Shown here one piece after another: positions 36,351 to 44,677 of a DNA stretch of 63,262 nucleotides; position 1 is the first letter of the stretch, and the number at the start of each line of letters is the position of its first letter. A model generated the notes under the pieces. It saw only the letters and a program-made list of their open reading frames with translations. It was not told where the DNA came from and did not search any database. The translations under genes were made by a program, and so were the position numbers. The DNA comes from Desulfobulbaceae bacterium (GTDB lineage Bacteria > Bacteroidota > Ignavibacteria > Kapaibacteriales > UBA2268): assembly GCA_018335795.1 (NCBI GenBank), contig JAGXRP010000007.1:1-63262 (forward strand), given 5' to 3'.

Positions 36351-37594
36351 TTTACTTCTAAATTTAGTTTCTTCATGTCATCCCAAAATTTTGGGTATGA
36401 TTTGCTAACACAATGTGAATCGTCTATTATCACTCCACGCTCTGAAATTGCCCCTGCAATTGCGAATGACATAGCTAATCTGTGGTCATTGTAGGTTTGG
36501 GCATTTCCGCCAATAAATCGCCCACCATTTATGACAATAGCTTTATCTACAATTTCGATTTCAGCATGCATTCTCTTAAATTGATTTACTAAATTAGCCA
36601 ACCTGTTACTTTCTTTAAATTGCAGACGTTCGACGCCGCGAATAGTTGATTTACCTGAAACTGTCAGTGCTATAGGGATTAAAACAGGAACCAAATCAGG
36701 TGTATTAGTCGCATTGTAATCAAATGACTTAAGTTCTGATTTTTCAATTATAATGCTACCATCAACTAATCTCATTTTTGCCCCAATGCTTATTAATAAA
36801 TCCATAATTGCCCTATCAGGTTGAATTGAATTAATATTCAATCCATTTATTTTGATAGTACCTGATGCAATAGCACCTAAGCCCATTATAAATGCAGCAG
36901 CACTCCAATCACCCTCGACAACGAATTCATGAGTGTGATTATGACTGATGTTCAAGAGTCTGAATTTTGAATAATCCTCATTTGAGAAGTTGACTCCAAT
37001 GCTCTTAAGTGATTCTAAAGTATAATCTATATATCCTTTACTTTTCAATGTTTTAACACGAACAGTTTGATAAATATGCAATTTTGAAAATAGGTACAAA
37101 ATTCCTGTAAGATATTGTGAGCTAATGCTTCCATCTATACTGATTTCGATACCTTTTGCAGCACCTTTTGAAGTAATTCTACATCTCTCATAATCAATGT
37201 CTATTGAAGAATTCAGTTGTTTTGCAATTGATTCCAAATCGCTTAATGGTCTTTTGAACAAACTTTTTGCCCCAATGAAGACCGTTTTTCCTTCAAAGCA
37301 AAGTGCGACTAACGGTAAAACTCGTGCGCAGAATCCGGATTCACCAAGGTAGATAACGTTTTCCGTTTTATTTAATTCGCCGGAAATGATTGCAGTACCG
37401 GAGTCGAATTCAATAGATTTGCCCCAATGTCTCAAAGCATTTATAAGCACAATGCTGTCATCGCTATCCGAAAGATTCTTGATTTTCACTTCTGATTCTG
37501 TCATCATAGAATTAAGCAGAAGCCGCTGTGAGTGGCTTTTGGAAGGAGGTGCGGAAACGACACCTTCAATATTAGAACGTGTTACGAATTTCAT
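36347..37594 (-). CDS. aroA: 3-phosphoshikimate 1-carboxyvinyltransferase (EPSP synthase)
   Basis: AroA joins phosphoenolpyruvate to shikimate-3-phosphate. The 415-residue protein has PPSKSHSQRLL at the substrate site, GESGFCARVLP, SSQYLTGIL, VEGDWSAAAFIMG, LQFKESNRLANL and the C-terminal YNDHRLAMSFAIAG. The length is normal. The start lies 23 bases inside the aroEK gene end, and the stop overlaps aroC by 4 bases. It belongs to the run that encodes the whole pathway. Confidence 0.95.
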   Translation of the reverse strand: MKFVTRSNIEGVVSAPPSKSHSQRLLLNSMMTESEVKIKNLSDSDDSIVLINALRHWGKSIEFDSGTAIISGELNKTENVIYLGESGFCARVLPLVALCFEGKTVFIGAKSLFKRPLSDLESIAKQLNSSIDIDYERCRITSKGAAKGIEISIDGSISSQYLTGILYLFSKLHIYQTVRVKTLKSKGYIDYTLESLKSIGVNFSNEDYSKFRLLNISHNHTHEFVVEGDWSAAAFIMGLGAIASGTIKINGLNINSIQPDRAIMDLLISIGAKMRLVDGSIIIEKSELKSFDYNATNTPDLVPVLIPIALTVSGKSTIRGVERLQFKESNRLANLVNQFKRMHAEIEIVDKAIVINGGRFIGGNAQTYNDHRLAMSFAIAGAISERGVIIDDSHCVSKSYPKFWDDMKKLNLEVK

Positions 37595-38801
37595 TTTCGA
37601 GCAAATCTAAGGTTTTCTCAAGTTGATTATTATGAAAAATCATATCAGATGATTGAAAATACGCATCTATTCTACTTTCGTAAAGTTCAGCAACATTTTG
37701 GCTAAGTAATGGTCTTTTCATATTGTCAGTTCGTTCCATAATTTCACGTAAGTAATTGAATATCCATATATTATAACCACTCGATTTGATAGTTTCTACA
37801 TTCGTAGGGTCGAGTATAGTGCCACCACCAAGCGAGATAATAGTCTTGGTTCGCATCGAAATTTCTTTTAATACAGTGCTTTCTATCTCTCTGAAACCAC
37901 TTTCTCCAAGTGTATTGAAAATATTAGAGATAGTCATACCTGTAATCATTTCTATGTATTCGTCCAAATCTATGAAATCGTATATAAGCCTAATTGCTAA
38001 CTCCTTGCCAATTGTAGTTTTGCCGGACTTCATAAATCCAGTTAGATAGATATTGCTTTTTTCGTTTATTGAAAAATCGCTATTTAGTTCAAAATCAGAA
38101 GTATCTATATCTATAGCATACTCGAAGGATTTCATACCTTGCAACTTCAACCATTCAAGCCCTTCAATGTAAAGTTTAGCTTGAAACGCTTTCAACCAAG
38201 GCTTATGATAAATTGCATCAATAACGATTGAATCTTTGAAAAAAGTAGCCGGATAGTTGAAAGCTTTTTTGGGATGAGTGTTGATAATCAAATCAAATTG
38301 GCTATTAAAATTCATCAACTCATCGAACTTAAATGATTGATAATAAGGGTTATTAGAATCTCGGATTGATAGTCCGATAATTTCTTCACTGAATTTTTTG
38401 AGCACAAGATAGCTAATTAAAGCTGTATCACCACCACCTATAATGAGTGCTTTTTTAATATTCTTTTGTGGTAATTGCTTTAGAATTTCTGAAATTGCAA
38501 AAGTATCAGAATTTAATGCAATCGGTTGGGAAGAATTGAACAAGATTGTATTGACTAATTTTGTTTCAAATGCAGTAGATTGCATTATATAGCCGAGTTT
38601 CATTGCTTCACTTTTGAATGGCGATGTGATGTTGATGTAATCAAGTTCAAGATAATTTACAAGATTTATTACATCATCAAAATCACTTCCGCAAATGCGA
38701 GAATAATGACCTTCAATGCCACTGATTTGAAATAGCTGATGAGCCAAAATCGGGCTTAAGCTATGTAAAATTGGACTGCCAATAACTGCCGCTCTAATCA
38801 T
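37572..38801 (-). CDS. aroEK: Shikimate dehydrogenase-shikimate kinase fusion protein
   Basis: The 409-residue protein joins two consecutive pathway steps. Residues 1-240 are shikimate dehydrogenase: IGSPILHSLSPI, INITSPFK with the catalytic lysine, NSDTFA at the catalytic Asp position and a Rossmann-type IIGGGDTALIS. Residues about 248-409 are shikimate kinase: P-loop GFMKSGKTTIG, DLDEYIE, FREIES with the shikimate arginine, SLGGGTIL and KRPLLS in the lid. No internal stop or start that would split the two parts is visible. The start overlaps the aroD stop by 4 bases. The dehydrogenase part is shorter than free AroE (about 270). Confidence 0.9.
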   Translation of the reverse strand: MIRAAVIGSPILHSLSPILAHQLFQISGIEGHYSRICGSDFDDVINLVNYLELDYINITSPFKSEAMKLGYIMQSTAFETKLVNTILFNSSQPIALNSDTFAISEILKQLPQKNIKKALIIGGGDTALISYLVLKKFSEEIIGLSIRDSNNPYYQSFKFDELMNFNSQFDLIINTHPKKAFNYPATFFKDSIVIDAIYHKPWLKAFQAKLYIEGLEWLKLQGMKSFEYAIDIDTSDFELNSDFSINEKSNIYLTGFMKSGKTTIGKELAIRLIYDFIDLDEYIEMITGMTISNIFNTLGESGFREIESTVLKEISMRTKTIISLGGGTILDPTNVETIKSSGYNIWIFNYLREIMERTDNMKRPLLSQNVAELYESRIDAYFQSSDMIFHNNQLEKTLDLLENEIRNTF

Positions 38802-39430
38802 ATTCCCATAGTTTTGGCAAATAAATCGTATTCGTCATTAGTCAATTGTCCCTCACCTGTTTTACCGGATTCGTTAAGGGAAACATAAGTGAATGGCGAA
38901 CCAAGCACCAGACTTAACATTCGAGTAAATTTCATCGAATCCCCTGCAACAAAAGAAATCATTTTGGGTTGAAATATTTTGAAAGTGGAAATATAATCCA
39001 TAATGTAGCTTCGTTCACATTCGGAATAAATGATTTTGATGTAGTCGCAATCAACTTGTTGGAACTTTTCGAAGACAATGTCTAATTCAGCTTTTTGAGA
39101 TAAATCCACATCGTGTTTTGATAAAATCAACTGTACACCATTGTTTCTTAACATTGCTACAAATGGCATTGTTTGTTGATTGATTAGTCCCAAATCTAAA
39201 TCAACAGCCATAACTTTTAGTCCAATAGCAAGGGCTACAAATTCTTTTAAATTTGTTTCATCAACATTCTTATCTGTTAAAATGAGTTTTCGTTTAGAAT
39301 AATCAGAAATAGTACTTAGTTGTTCATATTCGAATTGAGCCAAGTCCTGCCTTAGTTCGACAAGCGGAAAACGCTCAAACATATTTAAAAACAAATCAAG
39401 CTCTTTCTTTCCATAGCTTAAGCACTTCAT
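38798..39430 (-). CDS. aroD: 3-dehydroquinate dehydratase, type I
   Basis: The 210-residue protein matches the Schiff-base type I dehydroquinase. PLVELRQDL is at the N-terminal strand, the catalytic histidine lies in ILSKHDVD, the Schiff-base lysine in CDYIKIIYS, the phosphate-type arginine in FTRMLSL, and the C-terminal PFTYVSLN and GEGQLTN close the active site. The usual glutamate in the DiE motif is aspartate here (VDLDLGL). ATG 39430 is used; it overlaps the aroB end by 35 bases. The first 15 residues are less typical. Confidence 0.87.
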   Translation of the reverse strand: MKCLSYGKKELDLFLNMFERFPLVELRQDLAQFEYEQLSTISDYSKRKLILTDKNVDETNLKEFVALAIGLKVMAVDLDLGLINQQTMPFVAMLRNNGVQLILSKHDVDLSQKAELDIVFEKFQQVDCDYIKIIYSECERSYIMDYISTFKIFQPKMISFVAGDSMKFTRMLSLVLGSPFTYVSLNESGKTGEGQLTNDEYDLFAKTMGI

Positions 39431-40403
39431 GGCATACACTCTTAAATTCGATTATATCTGTGTTGAAAATATATGGCTCGCCGATGGCTTTTAGCAAAAT
39501 AAATTCTATTTTTTCATATGATGATTTCTTGTCTTGGCTAACAATTTTAGCGACATCATCAACTACAAAATCATACTTGTATTGCATATTGTAAGCATTC
39601 ACTATTTTATAAAAGGACATCAATTCGTCACTTGAGATGTCTCCTTTTAAATGTGAGAATTCCATCCCGAAACTCATTCCAATGCTCACAGCTTGCCCGT
39701 GAGAAATATTATAGAGTAATTCAATCGCATGACCCAGTGTATGACCGAAATTCAGGATTTTTCTAAACCCAACATCAAATGGGTCATGAGCAACGATTTC
39801 ACTTTTGATATTTGCAGAACGTGAAATGATTTTTTCAAAAAGTGTATCATCTTTCAAAATAGATTTCAAATCATTTTCTATCAGCCAATTCATAATTTTC
39901 TCATCATAAATCAATCCGTATTTGATGACCTCCGCCATTCCATTCTTTAATTCTTCGCGAGGCAAAGTATTTAGAAAAAATCTGTTCACATAGATGTATT
40001 CAGGAGTTTTGAATGTTCCGATAAGGTTTTTATAATCCTGGAAATTCACGCCGGATTTGCCACCGATTGAAGCATCAACTTGAGCTAACAATGTGGTAGG
40101 GACAAGCCCAAGCTTTGTTCCACGTTTATAAACAGATGCCAAAAATGCAGCAATATCAGTAACCACGCCACCGCCGACGCCAACAATCATTTGGTTGCGA
40201 CGTAAATTGAATTTCAACAATTTTTTGATTATCTGCTCCAAATTGCTCATTGATTTGCTTTCTTCGCCGCTTGGAATTTTGATAATTTTATATGAATCAA
40301 AATGCGACTTGAAATGTTTATATGCATTCTCATCAATCAAAAAAACGTCCCCGTCAATGTGTCGGAGATACTCGAATTCATCATCGTGTTCGATTATTAA
40401 CAT
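39396..40403 (-). CDS. aroB: 3-dehydroquinate synthase
   Basis: The NAD- and zinc-dependent second step of the shikimate pathway: DAHP to 3-dehydroquinate. The 335-residue protein shows SGEESKS, VGVGGGVVTDIAAFLAS (NAD loop), VPTTLLAQVDASIGGKSGVN, NGMAEVIKYGLI with a zinc glutamate, and ILNFGHTLGHAIE with the zinc histidine. The N-terminal 20 residues are short compared with E. coli AroB (362), but the domains are complete. It lies 4 bases after the DAHP synthase gene and overlaps aroD. Confidence 0.95.
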   Translation of the reverse strand: MLIIEHDDEFEYLRHIDGDVFLIDENAYKHFKSHFDSYKIIKIPSGEESKSMSNLEQIIKKLLKFNLRRNQMIVGVGGGVVTDIAAFLASVYKRGTKLGLVPTTLLAQVDASIGGKSGVNFQDYKNLIGTFKTPEYIYVNRFFLNTLPREELKNGMAEVIKYGLIYDEKIMNWLIENDLKSILKDDTLFEKIISRSANIKSEIVAHDPFDVGFRKILNFGHTLGHAIELLYNISHGQAVSIGMSFGMEFSHLKGDISSDELMSFYKIVNAYNMQYKYDFVVDDVAKIVSQDKKSSYEKIEFILLKAIGEPYIFNTDIIEFKSVCHEVLKLWKERA

Positions 40404-40407
40404 GACA

Positions 40408-41442
40408 TTATCTAATTAAAAGTTTCAAAATTCTTTCCAATTCTTGCGGAGAAATCGTCTGCGACGAATCCGACACCGACTCCTCCGGGTTTACATGACA
40501 TTCAATCATCAGTCCATCAGCACCCAACTCCAATGCTGCTTTAGAAACAGGATAAACATAACTTGCTTTTCCGGTGGCGTGAGATGGGTCAAAAATCACC
40601 TTTAAAGGCGAATTACGTTTCAATTCTACAATCGAAGCCAAGTCAGGTGTATAACGCAATTCAGATTCAATTTGTTCAAATGAACGAATTCCTCGCAAAC
40701 AAAGCATCACATTTGGGTTGCCCTCGTTTATAATATACTGCGATGCTAGAAGAAATTCATTAATAGTGGAAGCGAAACCTCTTTTGAGTATAATAGGCTT
40801 TTTATCCTTAGATGTTCTTTTACCAACCTGTTTAAGAAATCCTGACGAAGTCATATTCCGACTGCCGATTTGGATTATATCCACTTCGTCATAGTGCTTC
40901 TCTAATTGCTCTGAATCAGTAAATTCACTAACCACAAACATATCATATTTGAGAGCCGTTTCTTTCAACAATCGAATACCTTCGTTTTCGAGTCCCTGAA
41001 ATGACATTGGAGAAGTACGAGGTTTAAAGGCACCACCACGCAATAATCTTATACCGAGATTACTCAATTTTTGAGCAACGCTTTCGATTTGCTCTTGATT
41101 TTCTACAGTACATGGTCCTGCAATTATAAAAGGTGTATTTGCTAAAATTTTCTCAAGACTTAGATTTTGCAAGCCTGAAAACTTAAAATAGTCAATCTTA
41201 GAGTAAAACAAAATGTCGCCGAATATGTGTTCAATCTGAAAACTGTCTATTCGGTCATGAAATTTAGTTTTGAGCCTGTTCAGTATGTCTAACTCTCTGT
41301 CCGAGTCATAAATCGGAATCTGAGCATTGACTTTTTGTTTTATGATTCCATCCGATTGAGTCTTTCTATCAATAAGCAGTTCGACGATTTGGTCGTCAAT
41401 CCTATCAATTTCCTGTCTCAATTTTTCAATATTATTAAGCAT
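40408..41442 (-). CDS. aroF: Chorismate mutase-DAHP synthase bifunctional enzyme
   Basis: The 344-residue protein has an N-terminal AroQ-type chorismate mutase (about 1-85; KLRQEIDRIDDQIVELL) fused to a type I-beta DAHP synthase (about 95-344). The latter has IIAGPCTVEN, LLRGGAFKPRTSP, IQIGSRNM, LKRGFAS, CLRGIRSFE, VIFDPSHATGK and IECHVNPEES. In relatives the mutase domain acts as the sensor for chorismate/prephenate feedback. ATG 41442 is used; the track start is an upstream TTG that overlaps the FKBP gene. It sits 7 bases after that gene and 4 bases before aroB. Confidence 0.93.
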   Translation of the reverse strand: MLNNIEKLRQEIDRIDDQIVELLIDRKTQSDGIIKQKVNAQIPIYDSDRELDILNRLKTKFHDRIDSFQIEHIFGDILFYSKIDYFKFSGLQNLSLEKILANTPFIIAGPCTVENQEQIESVAQKLSNLGIRLLRGGAFKPRTSPMSFQGLENEGIRLLKETALKYDMFVVSEFTDSEQLEKHYDEVDIIQIGSRNMTSSGFLKQVGKRTSKDKKPIILKRGFASTINEFLLASQYIINEGNPNVMLCLRGIRSFEQIESELRYTPDLASIVELKRNSPLKVIFDPSHATGKASYVYPVSKAALELGADGLMIECHVNPEESVSDSSQTISPQELERILKLLIR

Positions 41443-41449
41443 AATTAAT

Positions 41450-41887
41450 TTAATCGTGTTCAATTATGTCAATAAGTTCAACTTCAAAGGACAAAGATTT
41501 ACCTACATAGGGATGATTAGCATCTATCAGCACTTCATCTTCCTGATTCTGAACGACTTCAACAGTTATCAATTCACCCGAAGGCAATTGCAGTTCTACT
41601 ATGTCTCCCGGTTCTGGTTCAATGTCGAAAACAAGGTCTTTCCTGTCAACAAGTAAAATAAAATCAGGATTATGCAGCCCATAAGCTTGTTCAGGTTCAA
41701 TTGAAAAATTTCTTTTTTCACCAATTTTCATACCGATAATATTTTCTTTCAAACCAGGCAGGAGTTCCTCATCGGTTAATAAAAATTCATACGGAGATGA
41801 ATTGGTAGTGTTATCAAAAATGAATCCGTCATCGAACATACCGAGCAAATGAACAACTATTCTGTCACCCTCTTGAGCAATTTTCAT
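41450..41887 (-). CDS. FKBP-type peptidyl-prolyl cis-trans isomerase, SlyD-like
   Basis: A 145-residue isomerase with the SlyD-type arrangement: VHLLGMFDDGFIFDNT, LPGLKENIIGMKIGEKRNFSIEPEQAYG, then an inserted chaperone flap (about 78-125) and the closing LSFEVELIDI strand. The His-rich metal-binding tail of E. coli SlyD is absent. It stands first in the shikimate run, 7 bases before the DAHP synthase ATG, so it is probably cotranscribed with it. Whether it aids folding of these enzymes is inference. Confidence 0.88.
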   Translation of the reverse strand: MKIAQEGDRIVVHLLGMFDDGFIFDNTTNSSPYEFLLTDEELLPGLKENIIGMKIGEKRNFSIEPEQAYGLHNPDFILLVDRKDLVFDIEPEPGDIVELQLPSGELITVEVVQNQEDEVLIDANHPYVGKSLSFEVELIDIIEHD

Positions 41888-41975
41888 AATTTATTTCTCA
41901 TACAATAAAAAAATACAAATTTAATCTTTATTACAAAACGAATATACACAATTTAATGATTTAGGAAAAATATTT

Positions 41976-42257
41976 ATGGCAACAATTAACAAAACTTTTC
42001 AGACATCCGCAAGTGCAATGGAAATGCGTCACTATATTGACACAAAAATCTTACCTCAAGCCGCTCTAAAACCTTTGCTGGAGAAGGTATCTTGGTCTGA
42101 AAACACACTTTACATCAATTCCAAGCTCGGAGACGGGCATATAATATTGAGAGATAATGAAGTAGAAATTTTTATTGAATTGACTCTTTTTGGTTCAATG
42201 GCAAAGAAAACATTGGAATCTGCTATTGACAAAGAGTTTAAGCAATTGAAATCATAA
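41976..42257 (+). CDS. Small conserved protein, PHA_gran_rgn-like
   Basis: A 93-residue protein with a helix-strand pattern: a first helix (MEMRHYIDTKILPQ), a middle WSENTLYINSKLGDGHIILRD hairpin and a terminal LESAIDKEFKQL helix. The spacing resembles the polyhydroxyalkanoic-acid-system family (PHA_gran_rgn), where the short W-x-x-x-x-L strand pair precedes two helices. No pha gene lies nearby. It is transcribed alone, convergent with the DMT permease gene, with stops 2 bases apart. The assignment is weak and rests on pattern only. Confidence 0.5.
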   Translation: MATINKTFQTSASAMEMRHYIDTKILPQAALKPLLEKVSWSENTLYINSKLGDGHIILRDNEVEIFIELTLFGSMAKKTLESAIDKEFKQLKS

Positions 42258-42259
42258 CC

Positions 42260-43126
42260 TTATTTGATAATTCGGCGGAGGAAAACTCCGCCGATTATTA
42301 GCAATAGCCCTAAGATTGATGTAAATTGAATTGACTCTCCAAGAACGAAATGAATCATGACGAGCGATAAAAAGGGTGACAAATATATTACCATGCCGAT
42401 TTGGGCATTGTTTTGGGATAATTGCAATGCTTTCATCCATAAAACGAAAGTAACTCCCATTTCAAATAATCCGACATATGCTGAGCTTAACAGCATTTCG
42501 GTTGAAAGAGTTGGGATTGAGAATCCTCTGTAGAGCAAAATATATATAGAACCAAACAAAAAACTCCAAAACAGCTTGATTTCAGCTGACCGATTGTCTT
42601 TCAAATTTAAAATCCAATATGCTCCCCACAGTAATGAGCTGCCGATTGCTAAAACAATCCCAATTGTACTGTAATTTGTATCATAAACCAACTTTCCTCC
42701 TGACGCAATGATTGCGACACCGAGCAATCCAATGCCAAGAGAAACTAATTCAACTGTTCGGATTTTTTGCTTCAATACAACGATACTCAAAATGGAAATG
42801 ACGATTACCCAACTGTAATTGAGCGGTTGAGCAAGTTGTGCAGGTAGTAAATCATAGGATATGAAAAGCACAAAGTAATACAAAAAAGGGTTAATCAATC
42901 CTGCCACAGCCGATTTGACTAAATCAATTATCTTAGGGAGTTTGAATTTTGTATTATTGGAAAAGAGAACATAAATTGCAAAGAAAACAGTCGAGAAAAA
43001 TACTGAAAAAAATAGCAAATCATCCGGAGATTGATACTTTAGAGCTATCTTGAATGCAGTTGCTACTGTTGACCATAAAGCAACAGCAGCCAAAGCAAAT
43101 AAAAGTGATTGTGACTTGTTTGTCAA
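42260..43126 (-). CDS. EamA/DMT-superfamily permease
   Basis: The 288-residue protein has ten hydrophobic helices in two EamA-like halves (about 5-135 and 148-285). The first half has LWSTVATAFKIAL after helix 1 and the second has SSLLWGAYWILN, plus the final VLGESIQFTSILGLLLIIGGV. Such permeases move metabolites or amino acids across the inner membrane; the substrate is not predictable. No ATG lies between the panC stop and the first helix; the only start is TTG at 43126. It follows panC by 15 bases. Confidence 0.88.
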   Translation of the reverse strand: MTNKSQSLLFALAAVALWSTVATAFKIALKYQSPDDLLFFSVFFSTVFFAIYVLFSNNTKFKLPKIIDLVKSAVAGLINPFLYYFVLFISYDLLPAQLAQPLNYSWVIVISILSIVVLKQKIRTVELVSLGIGLLGVAIIASGGKLVYDTNYSTIGIVLAIGSSLLWGAYWILNLKDNRSAEIKLFWSFLFGSIYILLYRGFSIPTLSTEMLLSSAYVGLFEMGVTFVLWMKALQLSQNNAQIGMVIYLSPFLSLVMIHFVLGESIQFTSILGLLLIIGGVFLRRIIK

Positions 43127-43141
43127 TTTAGTCTCGAATTG

Positions 43142-44014
43142 TTAATTAAATTTACCCGAATATGGGATATCGCAGACAGAATTGTCTATCAGTCGCGTTT
43201 TGCCTAGATAACATGCAATTAACAGAACAATTTTATCGCCCGGAAAGAAGTGTTCCGGCTCTTCTAAAGTTTCGGAAAGTGCTGAAGCAACATAGTCAAT
43301 CCTGATGTCATACACTTCTTTCAGTACTTTCAACATGTGCGAATTGATGATTTTCCTGTCAGTCTGTCCTATCGAAATCACTCTTTTGGCTTCTTCAATT
43401 GCTTTGAAAATTATTCCGGCTTTTGCCCGATGTTCGAGTGACAAATAAGAATTTCGCGAACTCATTGCTAAACCGTCGTGTTCTCGTATTGTAGGGGCAA
43501 TGATTATATTTATATCAAAATTCAAATCTATAGTCATGCGCTTAATCAACAAGCATTGCTGATAATCCTTTTGTCCAAATACTGCAAAATGCGGCTTAGT
43601 ACAGTTGAATAACTTTGCAACAACTGTTGCTACTCCACTAAAATGCGATGGACGGCTGATTCCTTCAAATTTGTTGGTCACTCCGTCCACTTCAACTTTT
43701 GTATTATATCCAATTGGGTAAATTTCCCTCACATCAGGAATGAACAAATAATCAGTGCCGTTCGTTTCGGCTAAATGACTATCTCGGTCTATATCGCGCG
43801 GATACTTCTCGAAGTCTTCGTTTGGTGCAAATTGTTTGGGATTTACAAATAGCGTTGTTATTACTATATCGGCTAAATTTTTGGCAATTCTCATTAGTGA
43901 AGTATGCCCTTCGTGCAAGTAACCCATTGTGGGTACAACGCAAATTTTTTTATTTTCAAGTCTAATTTTATCGCAAATTCTTTGCATTTCAGCTACAGTC
44001 ATAATAATTTCCAT
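43142..44014 (-). CDS. panC: Pantothenate synthetase (pantoate-beta-alanine ligase)
   Basis: PanC condenses pantoate with beta-alanine, the product of PanD, using ATP. The 290-residue enzyme has VVPTMGYLHEGHTSLM (HIGH-like motif), TLFVNPKQFAPNEDFEKYPRD, FEGISRPSHFSGVATVVAKLF, FGQKDYQQ and the KMSKS-like AMSSRNSYLS. Complete and of normal length. It follows the YigZ-like gene by 14 bases and precedes the permease; panB is not in the window. Confidence 0.95.
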   Translation of the reverse strand: MEIIMTVAEMQRICDKIRLENKKICVVPTMGYLHEGHTSLMRIAKNLADIVITTLFVNPKQFAPNEDFEKYPRDIDRDSHLAETNGTDYLFIPDVREIYPIGYNTKVEVDGVTNKFEGISRPSHFSGVATVVAKLFNCTKPHFAVFGQKDYQQCLLIKRMTIDLNFDINIIIAPTIREHDGLAMSSRNSYLSLEHRAKAGIIFKAIEEAKRVISIGQTDRKIINSHMLKVLKEVYDIRIDYVASALSETLEEPEHFFPGDKIVLLIACYLGKTRLIDNSVCDIPYSGKFN

Positions 44015-44028
44015 GTGTTCTCCTATTC

Positions 44029-44649
44029 TTAGATTTTGACAGGCGTTATCCTGCCGTTAGTTGATGAAAAAATATAATCTATAAATGTATCGGATGCCGA
44101 TTTTAAAATCTTAGCTTTAAAAGCAACTTTTTCGGAATAAGTTTCGGTTGATTCAATTGACAAATCGGCAATTAATCGTTTAATCGTGGATACATCAGTG
44201 TATTCGCAACGTATTTCAAATGTTTCAGTCAAATAGATGGGTTCTCTGATGCAAAGCTCAAGGGCAGATTCTGCTGCTTCGCTATAAGCTCGAACCAATC
44301 CACCAACTCCAAGTTTGGTACCACCAAAAAAACGAGTCACAACGACCAAAATATCAGTATAATTATACTTCCCAATAGAAAAATATATTGGTTTACCCGC
44401 CGAGCCTGATGGTTCGCCATCGTCCGAATATCTGTACAAATCACCTCTTACTCCAATCTTATAAGCAAAACAATTATGATTAGCATCGTAAAATTCAGCT
44501 TTTATCTTAGTTAACTCATTGTTTGCTTGTTCGATATTACTTACCGGACAAACTGACGCAATAAAATCGGAAGATTTTACTTTTATAGCATTTCGTACTG
44601 TATTTTTTACAGTATAATACACATCAATATCGTCTATTATCTTTTTCAT
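44029..44649 (-). CDS. YigZ/IMPACT family protein
   Basis: The 206-residue protein has the N-terminal UPF0029/IMPACT fold (about 20-125), with HNCFAYKIG, SDDGEPSGSAGKPI and TRFFGGTKLGVGGLVRAYSEAA, followed by a C-terminal DUF1949-like beta domain (about 140-200; EIRCEYTDVSTIKRLI). Homologues are widespread and are thought to bind nucleic acid or ribosome-associated partners, but no bacterial function is firm. It is divergent from bshA with about 28 bases between the starts. Confidence 0.9.
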   Translation of the reverse strand: MKKIIDDIDVYYTVKNTVRNAIKVKSSDFIASVCPVSNIEQANNELTKIKAEFYDANHNCFAYKIGVRGDLYRYSDDGEPSGSAGKPIYFSIGKYNYTDILVVVTRFFGGTKLGVGGLVRAYSEAAESALELCIREPIYLTETFEIRCEYTDVSTIKRLIADLSIESTETYSEKVAFKAKILKSASDTFIDYIFSSTNGRITPVKI

Positions 44650-44677
44650 TTTAATATAATGATAATTGGAGCGATTG

